Of a DNA stretch of 10,440 nucleotides, positions 1 to 6,877 are shown in pieces (the stretch's first letter is position 1; every line of letters begins with the position of its first letter). A model generated the notes under the pieces. That model was not told where the DNA came from. It ran no database searches and saw nothing but the letters and a program-made list of their open reading frames with translations. This stretch comes from Verrucomicrobiota bacterium (GTDB lineage: Bacteria; Verrucomicrobiota; Verrucomicrobiia; Opitutales; Opitutaceae): NCBI GenBank assembly GCA_030916665.1, contig JAUPWC010000062.1:1-10440 (forward strand), read 5' to 3'. The translations under genes were made by a program, and so were the position numbers.

Positions 1-166
1 GGCGCAAGTGACAATCAGTTATTGTTTTCCCAAGGAAACCAGTGCCGACGGCCGGCGTCATTTGCGGTTCGCGCCGAACCCGGTGCCCTGTCTGGAGCCG
101 GAGCGCCGTCGACCGGGATTTACGATCCAGCGGGGTGCGGGCACCGCAGCTCCATCGAACCAATTC
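1..166. other. Gene-free left edge downstream of gcvH
   Basis: This stretch lies 3' of gcvH and holds no gene I can recognise. In many bacteria gcvP follows gcvH, but nothing here resembles the start of a glycine dehydrogenase. A minus-strand frame opening with ATG at 61 stays open to the window edge (about 20 codons, beginning MTPAVGTGF); it is too short to judge and matches no family I know. A weak inverted repeat lies at 20-44 and is listed separately. If gcvP is present it would have to begin beyond the left edge. Confidence 0.5.
20..44 (-). terminator. Weak hairpin, possible 3' end of gcvT-gcvH transcript
   Basis: Bases 26-30 (TTTCC) pair with 34-38 (GGAAA) around a CAA loop. After one mismatch, 21-24 pairs with 40-43 including a G-U pair. 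It lies about 120 bases past the gcvH stop. There is no T-run after it on the minus strand, and an overlapping ACAAT/ATTGT repeat (11-15 and 21-25) competes with it. It could be the end of the gcvTH transcript, a processing site or chance. Confidence 0.2.
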
Positions 167-550
167 TCAGCCGATGACCGTGGCGTAGCCGGCGGCATCG
201 AGCAGGCTGGCGACAGCGGCCGGATCGGCCACCTGCAGCTTGAGCATCCAGCCGTCGGCATAGGGCGAGCCGTTGACCTTTTCGGGGTTGGCATCGAGGG
301 CCTTGTTGACCTCGAGCACCGTGCCGGCGACCGGCGCATAGACATCGGAGGCGGCCTTCACCGATTCGACGACCCCGAAGGTTTCGCCCGCCTTCAGGAC
401 GGAGCCGACCTTCGGCAGCTGGATGAACGTAATGTCACCGAGGCTGTTCTGGGCGTAATCGGTGATGCCGACCAGCGCGGTGCCGTCGGCGGCGAGTTTC
501 ACCCATTCGTGGGACTTGGCGTATTTGAGATCGGTGGGAATGTTGCTCAT
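167..550 (-). CDS. gcvH: Glycine cleavage system H protein
   Basis: This is the lipoyl-carrying shuttle protein of the glycine cleavage system. It takes the aminomethyl group from the P protein, presents it to the T protein and is then re-oxidised by the L protein, in the cytoplasm. The 127-residue length is typical of the family. Visible landmarks are the N-terminal HEWV stretch (residues 14-17), GITDYAQNSLGD (28-39) and the lipoylation site ESVKAASD, with the modified lysine at residue 65. A second half with APVAGTVLEVN follows, so the hybrid barrel is complete. The ATG at 550 fits the family N-terminus (MSNIPTDLKYAKSHEW). It lies 8 bases after the gcvT stop, so the two are almost surely co-transcribed. 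No clear Shine-Dalgarno is visible; an AAGGG lies too far upstream and inside the end of gcvT. Identity is near certain. Confidence 0.97.
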   Translation of the reverse strand: MSNIPTDLKYAKSHEWVKLAADGTALVGITDYAQNSLGDITFIQLPKVGSVLKAGETFGVVESVKAASDVYAPVAGTVLEVNKALDANPEKVNGSPYADGWMLKLQVADPAAVASLLDAAGYATVIG

Positions 551-558
551 CGGTGTAG

Positions 559-1656
559 TTAACCCTTTTTTAGGGGCACGAACGGCGGCTTGACCAGTTG
601 CAAATTCAGCTTCGTGCCGCGCACGTCCACGGCGAGCGGCGTGGCGGCGGCAGACGCCTCGACGAGCGCCGAACCGATGGCCTCGTTAAGAATGGGCGAC
701 AGCGTGCCCGAAACCACGCGCCCGACATTCGCACCGGCGGCATCGAGCACCGGCGACTCGGCGCGGATGATGCGGCGGTCGCCGGTCTTGAAAAACACGA
801 TCTTCTTGGCCGATCCCTTGGCCTTTTCGACCGACAGCACGTCGGAGCCCACAAATGGGCCCTTGTCCAGCTTCACCACCCAGCCAAGTCCGGCCGTCAG
901 CGGGCTGATGTCTTGGGTGATTTCGTGGCCATAAAGCGGAAAACCCGCCTCCAGACGCAACGAATCACGTGCCCCGAGACCCGCCAGTTCCATACCGAGC
1001 GGCGCGCCGGCCGCGAGCACGGCCTCGGCGAGCTTCTCGCCTTCGGCGGCGGCGCAGTAGAGTTCCACGCCGTCCTCGCCGGTGTAGCCGGTGCGGCTGA
1101 TGATGCATTTCACGCCCGCCACTTCGCCGTCGGCGAAATGATAATATTTTATGCCGGAGAGATCGCTCTTCGTGAGCGTCTGCACGATGGCGATGGCCTG
1201 CGGTCCTTGGATGGCCAGCTGACCGTAGTCAGCTGAGCGGTCGGTAACGGTGCAGTTGAAGCCCTTGGCCTGCTCCTGCATCCACGCGATGTCCTTGGCG
1301 ATGTTGCCGGCGTTGATGCACAGGAAGTAGTCGCCCGGCCCGCGCATGTAGACGAGCAGGTCGTCCACCACGCCGCCGTTCGGGTAGCACATCACCGTGT
1401 AGAGCACGCGGCCCGGGAAGAGCTTGCTGCAGTCGTTGGACACGAGGCGCTGGAGGTACTTGAGTGCATCGGGCCCCTTTACGTCGGCCTCGCCCATGTG
1501 GCTCACGTCGAAGAGGCCCGCGCGTTGCCGCACGGCCTTGTGCTCCTCAAGGATGCTCCGGTATTGGACCGGCATGTCCCAACCGGCGAAGTCCACCATG
1601 CGTCCGCCATGGCGGCGGTGAAACGCGTTGAGAGGGGTCGTTTGCGGAGCGCTCAT
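559..1656 (-). CDS. gcvT: Glycine cleavage system T protein (aminomethyltransferase)
   Basis: It transfers the methylene group from the aminomethyl-lipoyl H protein to tetrahydrofolate, giving 5,10-methylene-THF and ammonia. From the ATG at 1656 the protein has 365 residues, normal for bacterial GcvT. Landmarks are the start TPLNAFHRRHGGRMVDFAGW, then FDVSHMGE (49-56), PNGGVVDDLLVY with the catalytic-type aspartate at about residue 98, RTGYTGEDGVE in the folate-binding domain, and the C-terminal beta-barrel. The frame is open further upstream to a GTG at 1755, adding 33 residues (rich in Leu, Gly and Arg). I prefer 1656 because family proteins begin just before the TPL motif and because the longer form would overlap the leader of the divergent lgt gene. 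No good Shine-Dalgarno precedes either start. It is followed by gcvH after 8 bases, as one operon. Identity is near certain; the start is moderately sure. Confidence 0.95.
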   Translation of the reverse strand: MSAPQTTPLNAFHRRHGGRMVDFAGWDMPVQYRSILEEHKAVRQRAGLFDVSHMGEADVKGPDALKYLQRLVSNDCSKLFPGRVLYTVMCYPNGGVVDDLLVYMRGPGDYFLCINAGNIAKDIAWMQEQAKGFNCTVTDRSADYGQLAIQGPQAIAIVQTLTKSDLSGIKYYHFADGEVAGVKCIISRTGYTGEDGVELYCAAAEGEKLAEAVLAAGAPLGMELAGLGARDSLRLEAGFPLYGHEITQDISPLTAGLGWVVKLDKGPFVGSDVLSVEKAKGSAKKIVFFKTGDRRIIRAESPVLDAAGANVGRVVSGTLSPILNEAIGSALVEASAAATPLAVDVRGTKLNLQLVKPPFVPLKKG

Positions 1657-1787
1657 GGTGCGACGAAGCCAGCGCAGACCGCCCTCCGCAAGGCAACAGT
1701 GGCCGCGCCCAAGGGTCATTAAACCGGCTAGTGGAAGGGAAAGAGATTGTTTCACCCAACCGATTCACCCTACTTCTCCATCCCTCC
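1657..1787. promoter_or_regulatory. Divergent gcvT / lgt intergenic region
   Basis: The two gene pairs gcvT-gcvH (minus) and lgt-dapF (plus) are read away from each other, so both promoters should lie here or just inside the 5' ends. A TTTAAT-like -10 element for the minus strand sits at 1718-1723, but I find no good -35 at the right distance. No glycine-riboswitch-like paired structure is evident. The exact edges depend on the uncertain starts of both genes (alternative GTG starts at 1755 minus and 1731 plus would overlap). Confidence 0.3.
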
Positions 1788-2651
1788 GTGCTCAGCCCTC
1801 TGACATCAGGCTTCTGTCTTCCGCCCACCGTCCCTTCCCTCGCGCAGTGGGTGCATACACCGCACCCGTTCCTGATCCGTTTCGGGGAAGGCTTTGGCAT
1901 CCGCTACTACGGACTCGCCTACCTGTTGGGGTTCATCGGCGCCGCCTGGCTGCTGCACCGTTACCACCGCGCCGGACGTTCGCCCTTCGGACTGAACACG
2001 ATCACGGACCTGATGACCTACCTGATCGCCGGCGTGCTCGTGGGGGGACGCCTCGGCTATTTCCTTTTTTATCAGCCCGGCACGTTGCTGAGTGAACCGC
2101 TTGCGCTCTTCCGCGTGTGGGAAGGCGGCATGGCCAGCCACGGCGGATTTCTCGGTGTGCTGTTCGCGCTCTGGCTTTTCGCGCGCCGCCAGCAGATGCC
2201 GTTATTTCATGTCAGCGACCTGGTCGTCAGCACCGTGCCGTTGGGACTTGGACTCGGGCGTCTGGCCAACTTCCTCAACGGTGAACTCTGGGGCAAGGCG
2301 ACCGACGTGTCATGGGCGGTGGTCTTTTCCGCCACCGGCGGCGGCAACGTGCCGCGCCATCCCTCCCAGCTCTACGAAGCCGCGCTCGAGGGCTTTCTGC
2401 TACTTGTCTTCCTCCAGGGGCGTTTCTGGAAATGTGCCGCGGTGACGGCGCGACCCGGTAAACTTTCCGGCGAATTCCTGCTCGGCTACGCCGTTGCCCG
2501 CATCGTCTGTGAATTCTTTCGCGAACCCGACGCCGCACTCATCCTCGGACTCAGCCGGGGCACGTTTTACTCGGTCTTTGTGGCTATCGCGGGGGTGGGA
2601 CTGATGTTTTACGCCCACCAATCAGCCAGACCGGCTGGCAAAGCGGGTTGA
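1788..2651 (+). CDS. lgt: Phosphatidylglycerol-prolipoprotein diacylglyceryl transferase
   Basis: This inner-membrane enzyme moves diacylglycerol from phosphatidylglycerol onto the lipobox cysteine of prolipoproteins, the first step of lipoprotein maturation. Family landmarks appear in order: RYYGLAYLLGF near the N-terminus; GGRLGYFLFY with the conserved Arg near residue 88; GGMASHGG with the essential-type His at about 118 (codon 2139-2141); GLGRLANFLNGELWG with conserved Arg and Asn near 158-161; RHPSQLYEA; and the C-terminal GYAVARIVCEFFREPD carrying the conserved Arg and Glu. Several hydrophobic membrane segments fit a multi-pass protein. The start is uncertain because there is no ATG: GTG codons occur at 1731 (306 residues), 1788 (287) and 1851 (266). 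The WVHTPHPF stretch just before the core looks native, so 1851 seems too short and I chose 1788. dapF follows after 48 bases on the same strand, probably in the same transcript. Confidence 0.95.
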   Translation: MLSPLTSGFCLPPTVPSLAQWVHTPHPFLIRFGEGFGIRYYGLAYLLGFIGAAWLLHRYHRAGRSPFGLNTITDLMTYLIAGVLVGGRLGYFLFYQPGTLLSEPLALFRVWEGGMASHGGFLGVLFALWLFARRQQMPLFHVSDLVVSTVPLGLGLGRLANFLNGELWGKATDVSWAVVFSATGGGNVPRHPSQLYEAALEGFLLLVFLQGRFWKCAAVTARPGKLSGEFLLGYAVARIVCEFFREPDAALILGLSRGTFYSVFVAIAGVGLMFYAHQSARPAGKAG

Positions 2652-2699
2652 GCTTTACCCCTGCGGCCAACTGTCCTCTGTTGTGCTTTTTCTGAACCC

Positions 2700-3551
2700 A
2701 TGCGCTTCCACAAGTACCACGCCCTAGGCAACGACTACATCGTCATGGACCCGGCCGATTTTCCCGGCTGGGCCGCTCCGACCACGGAGCAGACCCGCGT
2801 CATCTGCCACCGCAATTTCGGCGCCGGCTCCGACGGCATCCTCTGGGGTCCGCTGCCGACCCAGCGCGCGCAATTCGGACTGCGGATTTTCAATCCTGAT
2901 GGTTCCGAAGCCGAGAAGTCCGGCAACGGGCTGCGCATCTTTTCACGTTATCTGTATGACCAGAAGAAGGTCGCGACCGAACCGTTCACCGTGGACACCC
3001 CCGGTGGTGTGGTGAACGTCGTGATTCAACCCGGAGGCCAGTTGCTCACCGTGGACATGGGCTCCGTCAGTTTCCTGAGCGATAAAATCCCCGTCACGGG
3101 CCCGTCGCGCGAGGTCATCAACGAGAAGATTAAGGTGCTCGACCACGAGTTCACGTTTTGCGCCGCGACGATCGGCAACCCGCACTGCGTGATCCCCCTG
3201 CCCGCTGTCACGCCCGAGCTGGCGCACAAATACGGCCCGCAACTCGAGACTCATCCGAATTTTCCGAAGCGCACCAACGTTCAGTTCCTGCAGGTGCTCG
3301 ACCGGGCCAACATCCGCATCGAGATCTGGGAACGGGGCGCAGGCTACACACTGGCCTCGGGCAGCAGCTCCAGCGCCTCGGCGGCCGTCGCCCACAGGCT
3401 CGGTCTGGTGGACCGCTCGGTGACCGTGCACATGCCCGGCGGACAAATCGGCATCGAGCTTGGTGATAATTTCGCCATCAGAATGACCGGCCCGGTAACC
3501 CGCGTCGCGGAGGGCACGCTCCACCCGGAGCTGTTCACGACGAAGGTCTGA
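2700..3551 (+). CDS. dapF: Diaminopimelate epimerase family protein with both catalytic Cys replaced by Ser
   Basis: Classical DapF interconverts LL- and meso-diaminopimelate for lysine and peptidoglycan synthesis, using two cysteines as a thiolate/thiol acid-base pair. This 283-residue protein has the normal length and landmarks: KYHALGNDYIVMD (Asn11), CHRNFGAGSDG (36-46), FNPDGSEAE (Asn65), GNPHCV (Asn160), RTNVQF (Asn193) and WERGAG (Glu211, Arg212). However, where the family has Cys in the motifs E-x-CGNG and A-CGTG, this protein reads EKSGNG (Ser74, codon TCC at 2919-2921) and ASGSSSS (Ser220, codon TCG at 3357-3359). Its three cysteines (36, 154, 163) lie elsewhere. So the fold and substrate pocket appear kept but the catalytic residues differ. 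It may be a serine-type epimerase, an enzyme with changed chemistry, or inactive. The ATG at 2700 gives the canonical N-terminus. The family is near certain; the activity is open. Confidence 0.9.
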   Translation: MRFHKYHALGNDYIVMDPADFPGWAAPTTEQTRVICHRNFGAGSDGILWGPLPTQRAQFGLRIFNPDGSEAEKSGNGLRIFSRYLYDQKKVATEPFTVDTPGGVVNVVIQPGGQLLTVDMGSVSFLSDKIPVTGPSREVINEKIKVLDHEFTFCAATIGNPHCVIPLPAVTPELAHKYGPQLETHPNFPKRTNVQFLQVLDRANIRIEIWERGAGYTLASGSSSSASAAVAHRLGLVDRSVTVHMPGGQIGIELGDNFAIRMTGPVTRVAEGTLHPELFTTKV

Positions 3552-3652
3552 TCGCAATCACCCGCAGTTTTAGCTCCCTGCGCCCACTTCCGCCGGGGCG
3601 AGGACGCCCCGGCTCCAGTTCATCAAGCTCAGCCGGGAAACGCTGCCGGAAA
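3552..3652. other. Convergent dapF / glgC intergenic region
   Basis: About 100 bases separate the stops of two genes facing each other. The only structure seen is the perfect hairpin at 3592-3613, listed separately. No gene or promoter is apparent. Confidence 0.6.
3592..3613. terminator. Perfect 9-bp GC hairpin between convergent genes
   Basis: GCCGGGGCG (3592-3600) is exactly complementary to CGCCCCGGC (3605-3613) around an AGGA loop (TCCT on the other strand). It sits between the convergent stops of dapF and glgC, where a shared bidirectional terminator is expected. Neither flank has a T-run, so it is not a standard intrinsic terminator. It could block or stabilise 3' ends, or be one copy of a dispersed palindromic element. 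Confidence 0.5.
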
Positions 3653-4936
3653 TCAGAGCGTGAAGCCGGACGGGATAACGGCGCCCTTGCAGACGCAGAG
3701 GATGCCGTCGCGGATGACCACGTTGTGGGGATAATCGCCGTCGGCCTTGCCCTCAGGAGAAAGCGAGACGTTGTCGCCGATGCGGGCGTTCTTGTCGATG
3801 ATCGCACGCTTGATGCGGCAGTTGCGGCCAACACCGAGAGGCGGACGCCCGCTCTCCCAGTCGGCCTTCACCTCGGCCTTGGTCTGATAGTAATCGGCGC
3901 CCATCATGACCACGTCCTCAAAGTGGGAATTCTCCCCGAGGACCGAGCGGATGCCGATCACGCAGCGACGCAGCGTGGAATCTGTGACGATGCAGCCGTC
4001 GCCGATGACGACGTGATCGATGGTGCAGCGGTTGATCTTGGACGCCGGCAGATACCGGGCGTGCGTATAAATCGGGGCGCTGCGGTCGAAGAAATTGAAG
4101 GGCGGCAGCGGATGAGTGAGAGCGAGGTTGGCCTCGAAAAAAGCGCGCACGGTGCCGATGTCCTCCCAGTAGCCCTCGAAGATGTGGCTGAAGAGCTTCG
4201 CCTTGCCGAGGAGCGCCGGGATGACCTCCTTGCCGAAATCCTTCATGTCGTTGGCGAGAGCCTGCTGGAGGACCTTGCGGCTGAACACGTAGATACCCAT
4301 CGAGGCGAGGCAGCGCTTTTCGGAACAGGGTTCCAATTTGACTTCCAGCGCCGGGCTGATCGTCAGGCTGTTGATGACGGCGGGATCCTTTGGTTTTTCG
4401 ACGAACTCGGAGATCGAGAGATCGTCATTCACGCGCATGAGGCCTAGCCCTTCGACCTTGGAGACGGGAAAAGGGATCGCCGCGATGGTCACGTCGGCAC
4501 CGGTCGCAACGTGCTGGTCGATGATTTTTTGGCAATCCATCCGGTAGAGCTGGTCGCCGGAAAGAATCAGAACGTAGTCGTGAGCGTGGGCGTTAAAGTG
4601 CTCCAGGTTGCGGCGCACGGCGTCGGCCGTTCCCTCATACCACGAGGTGCTCAGATTGGTCTGCTCGGCCGACAGCAGGTCGATGAACCCGGCGCCAAAG
4701 GGGTCGAAGTGAAAGCTCTTGTTGATGTGCCGGTGCAATGACGCGGTGAGGAACTGCGTGAGCAGGAAAATCCGATTGTAGCCCGAGTTGATGCAGTTGC
4801 TGATCGGGATGTCCACGAGCCGGTATTTGCCGGCGAGAGGCACGGCGGGTTTGCAGCGCTCCTTGGTGAGTGGATAAAGACGGGTGCCACGACCGCCGCC
4901 CATGATGACCGCCAAAACACGTTTTGAGTCTGACAT
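3653..4936 (-). CDS. glgC: Glucose-1-phosphate adenylyltransferase (ADP-glucose pyrophosphorylase)
   Basis: It makes ADP-glucose and pyrophosphate from ATP and glucose-1-phosphate, the committed and usually allosteric step of bacterial glycogen synthesis. The 427-residue length fits the family. The N-terminal nucleotidyltransferase domain shows MGGGRGTRLYPLT (12-24), KPAVPLAGKYRLVDIPISNC (29-48), WYEGTADAVR (99-108), the metal-binding LSGDQLYRMD with Asp128, and FVEKP with the glucose-1-phosphate-binding Lys181. The C-terminal part carries left-handed beta-helix-type repeats (IIDKNARIGDNV and similar). The motifs are closer to plant and cyanobacterial enzymes (GGG..T.LYPLT, WYEGTADAV) than to E. 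coli GlgC, so regulation by 3-phosphoglycerate-like effectors is possible but not shown. The ATG at 4936 gives MSDSKRVLAVIMGG, a normal N-terminus. It is divergent from glmS and convergent with dapF, so it is probably transcribed alone. No other glycogen gene is in the window. Confidence 0.95.
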   Translation of the reverse strand: MSDSKRVLAVIMGGGRGTRLYPLTKERCKPAVPLAGKYRLVDIPISNCINSGYNRIFLLTQFLTASLHRHINKSFHFDPFGAGFIDLLSAEQTNLSTSWYEGTADAVRRNLEHFNAHAHDYVLILSGDQLYRMDCQKIIDQHVATGADVTIAAIPFPVSKVEGLGLMRVNDDLSISEFVEKPKDPAVINSLTISPALEVKLEPCSEKRCLASMGIYVFSRKVLQQALANDMKDFGKEVIPALLGKAKLFSHIFEGYWEDIGTVRAFFEANLALTHPLPPFNFFDRSAPIYTHARYLPASKINRCTIDHVVIGDGCIVTDSTLRRCVIGIRSVLGENSHFEDVVMMGADYYQTKAEVKADWESGRPPLGVGRNCRIKRAIIDKNARIGDNVSLSPEGKADGDYPHNVVIRDGILCVCKGAVIPSGFTL

Positions 4937-5023
4937 AAATAGGGGTGTTCTAATTCCTTGCGGTATGATTTGAAGGGGACCAGAAATCGCCAGCCAAAAC
5001 CAAACTCAAATCTTACCATCACC
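4937..5023. promoter_or_regulatory. Divergent glgC / glmS promoter region
   Basis: Only 87 bases separate the starts of glgC (minus) and glmS (plus), so both promoters must be packed here or overlap the coding ends. A TATGAT hexamer at 4964-4969 is a good -10 match for glmS, but no convincing -35 lies 16-18 bases before it. The remaining glmS leader (about 4975-5023) is rich in A and C, looks unstructured, and lacks a Shine-Dalgarno. It is too short to hold a glmS ribozyme. Confidence 0.4.
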
Positions 5024-6874
5024 ATGTGCGGAATCGTAGGCTATATCGGCAAACAAAAGGCTTCGGGCGTCATCCTTGAAGGACTGAAAAGGCTCGAATA
5101 CCGCGGCTATGACTCCGCCGGTGTCGCTATCCTGAACAACGGCCGGTTCGACGTCGCCAAGAAGATCGGCCGGGTAAACGGTCTGATCAAGGCCACACCA
5201 GCACAAAAGCTGAGCGGTAGCACGGGAATCGGCCACACCCGCTGGGCGACCCACGGCGGCGTGACCGACGCCAACGCCCACCCGCACGTCAGCAGCGACG
5301 GCAAGATCGCCCTGATTCACAACGGCGTCATCGAAAACTACGCCAGCATCAAAAAGTTTCTGCTGACCAAGGGATACACCTTTCTGTCGGAAACCGACAC
5401 CGAGGTGCTCTGCAACCTGATCGCCTACCACTACCAGAAGGAACCCTCCCCGACCGAAGGCAGCCGCCTCCTGGAGTCGGTCCGCAAAACCCTGCGGCAT
5501 GTGCAGGGCACCTACGGCATCGCCGTGATGTGCGGCGACTGCCCGGCGGAAATTGTGGCCGCGCGCAAAGGCTCGCCGCTCATTCTGGGCGTCGGAGACG
5601 GTGAATACATGCTGGCGAGCGACGTCTCCGCCATCATCAGCCGCACCCAGAACGTCGTCTATCTCAAGGACGGCGAGCTCGTGCACATCACCGCCCAGGG
5701 TTTCGGCATCACGACCCTTGATGCGGAGGACGTCTCTCCGGTGGTTGACAAGATCACCTGGAGCATCGCCGACGCGGAACTGGGCGGCTACGCCCATTTC
5801 ATGGAGAAGGAAATCTTCGAGCAGCCGGCGGCGCTGGAGAACACCATGCGCGGTCGCTTCGCCGAAGATGGCAGCACAGCCCAGTTTGGTGGCTTGAACA
5901 TCTCGGCCGTCGATCTGCGCCAGGTGGATCGGCTTCATCTTCTGGCCTGCGGCAGCGCGTGGCATGCCTGCCTCGTGACCGAACACCTGATCGAACGGTT
6001 CGCCCGCCTGCCGGTGGAGGTGGACTACGCTTCCGAGTTCAGATACCGGAACATGCCCCTGGGCAACAGCACCCTGTTTTTCACGGTCAGCCAGTCCGGC
6101 GAGACCATCGACACCCTTGCCGCGATGCGCGAGGCCAAGCGCAAGGGCTACAAGGTGCTTGCGATCAATAATGTCGTAGGTTCGACCATCGCCCGCGAGT
6201 CCGACGGCGGCGTGTATCAACACGTGGGCCCGGAGATTGGCGTGGCCTCCACCAAGGCATTCACGTCCCAGATCCTGATTGGCGCCATGCTCGCCCTCTA
6301 CCTCGGCCGCATGCGCGACATGAGTTTCAGTGATGGGGTCGAGATCGTGAATGCCCTCAAGGGCACGCCGAACCTCGTGCGCAAGGTGCTGGAGCAGGCT
6401 CCGCGCATCCGGGAGATCGCGAAGCGCTATGCGCACTATCATGACTTCCTTTTCCTCGGCCGCCTCTCCCTGTTCCCCATCGCCCTCGAGGGTTCGCTCA
6501 AGCTCAAGGAAATCTCCTACATCCACGCCGAGGGCTATCCGGCGGCGGAAATGAAACACGGTCCCATCGCCCTTATCAGCGAAAATTGTCCGTCAGTCTT
6601 TTTCGTGCCGTCCGGCGAAATGTTCAACAAGGTCGTTTCCTCGATGCAGGAAATCAAGGCGCGCAAGGGCAAGATCATCGCCATCGCCACCGAAAACTGC
6701 GAGCTGCCCCCCGGGCTCGCCGACGAAGTCATCACCATCCCCGAGTGCCACGAAGCGGTGCTGCCGGTTGTCGCGACTGTGCCGGTCCAGCTTCTCAGCT
6801 ATTATATCGCCGTCGAGCTGAACCGGGACGTTGATAAACCGCGCAATCTGGCAAAGTCAGTGACCGTCGAATAA
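5024..6874 (+). CDS. glmS: Glutamine-fructose-6-phosphate aminotransferase (isomerising)
   Basis: It converts fructose-6-phosphate and glutamine to glucosamine-6-phosphate and glutamate, the entry to UDP-GlcNAc for peptidoglycan and LPS. The 616 residues match the family. The N-terminal glutaminase domain begins MCGIVGYIG, with Cys2 as the nucleophile exposed by Met removal; this fixes the ATG at 5024 over an in-frame ATG at 4958. GHTRWATHGG (70-79) and HNGVIENY (99-106) follow. Two SIS sugar-isomerase domains come next: ACGSAWHA (308-315) and SQSGETIDT (about 354-362), then HAEGYPAAEMKHGP and the terminal KPRNLAKSVTVE with the Schiff-base-type Lys611. ACGSAWHA differs slightly from the common ACGTS-type phosphate loop but keeps its character. 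trpE starts 3 bases after the stop, so the two share a transcript. Identity is near certain. Confidence 0.98.
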   Translation: MCGIVGYIGKQKASGVILEGLKRLEYRGYDSAGVAILNNGRFDVAKKIGRVNGLIKATPAQKLSGSTGIGHTRWATHGGVTDANAHPHVSSDGKIALIHNGVIENYASIKKFLLTKGYTFLSETDTEVLCNLIAYHYQKEPSPTEGSRLLESVRKTLRHVQGTYGIAVMCGDCPAEIVAARKGSPLILGVGDGEYMLASDVSAIISRTQNVVYLKDGELVHITAQGFGITTLDAEDVSPVVDKITWSIADAELGGYAHFMEKEIFEQPAALENTMRGRFAEDGSTAQFGGLNISAVDLRQVDRLHLLACGSAWHACLVTEHLIERFARLPVEVDYASEFRYRNMPLGNSTLFFTVSQSGETIDTLAAMREAKRKGYKVLAINNVVGSTIARESDGGVYQHVGPEIGVASTKAFTSQILIGAMLALYLGRMRDMSFSDGVEIVNALKGTPNLVRKVLEQAPRIREIAKRYAHYHDFLFLGRLSLFPIALEGSLKLKEISYIHAEGYPAAEMKHGPIALISENCPSVFFVPSGEMFNKVVSSMQEIKARKGKIIAIATENCELPPGLADEVITIPECHEAVLPVVATVPVQLLSYYIAVELNRDVDKPRNLAKSVTVE

Positions 6875-6877
6875 AGC

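Noticed and set aside
131..147. GTGC/GCAC inverted repeat as a gcvH terminator
   Set aside because: The arms are only 4-5 bases with a 2-base gap and no T-run; likely chance in GC-rich DNA.
8..562. 184-codon open frame on the plus strand over gcvH
   Set aside because: It is antisense to a clear gcvH, and its translation has no recognisable domain.
1657..1790. Glycine riboswitch upstream of gcvT
   Set aside because: No aptamer-like paired structure could be seen on the minus strand; the gap is short and mostly unstructured by eye.
2919..2921. Selenocysteine or readthrough explanation for the DapF site
   Set aside because: The codons are ordinary TCC and TCG serine codons, not TGA.
4958..5023. 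N-terminal extension of glmS from the ATG at 4958
   Set aside because: GlmS needs Cys immediately after the initiator Met as its nucleophile, so the start must be 5024.
4937..5023. glmS ribozyme/riboswitch in the leader
   Set aside because: The leader is under 90 bases, A/C-rich and lacks paired elements; the ribozyme needs a longer, highly structured RNA.
5006..6559. 517-codon open frame on the minus strand, antisense to glmS
   Set aside because: It lies wholly under glmS, which has unmistakable family motifs; the translation is rich in His, Asp, Gly and Val without any motif. It is a GC-bias shadow.
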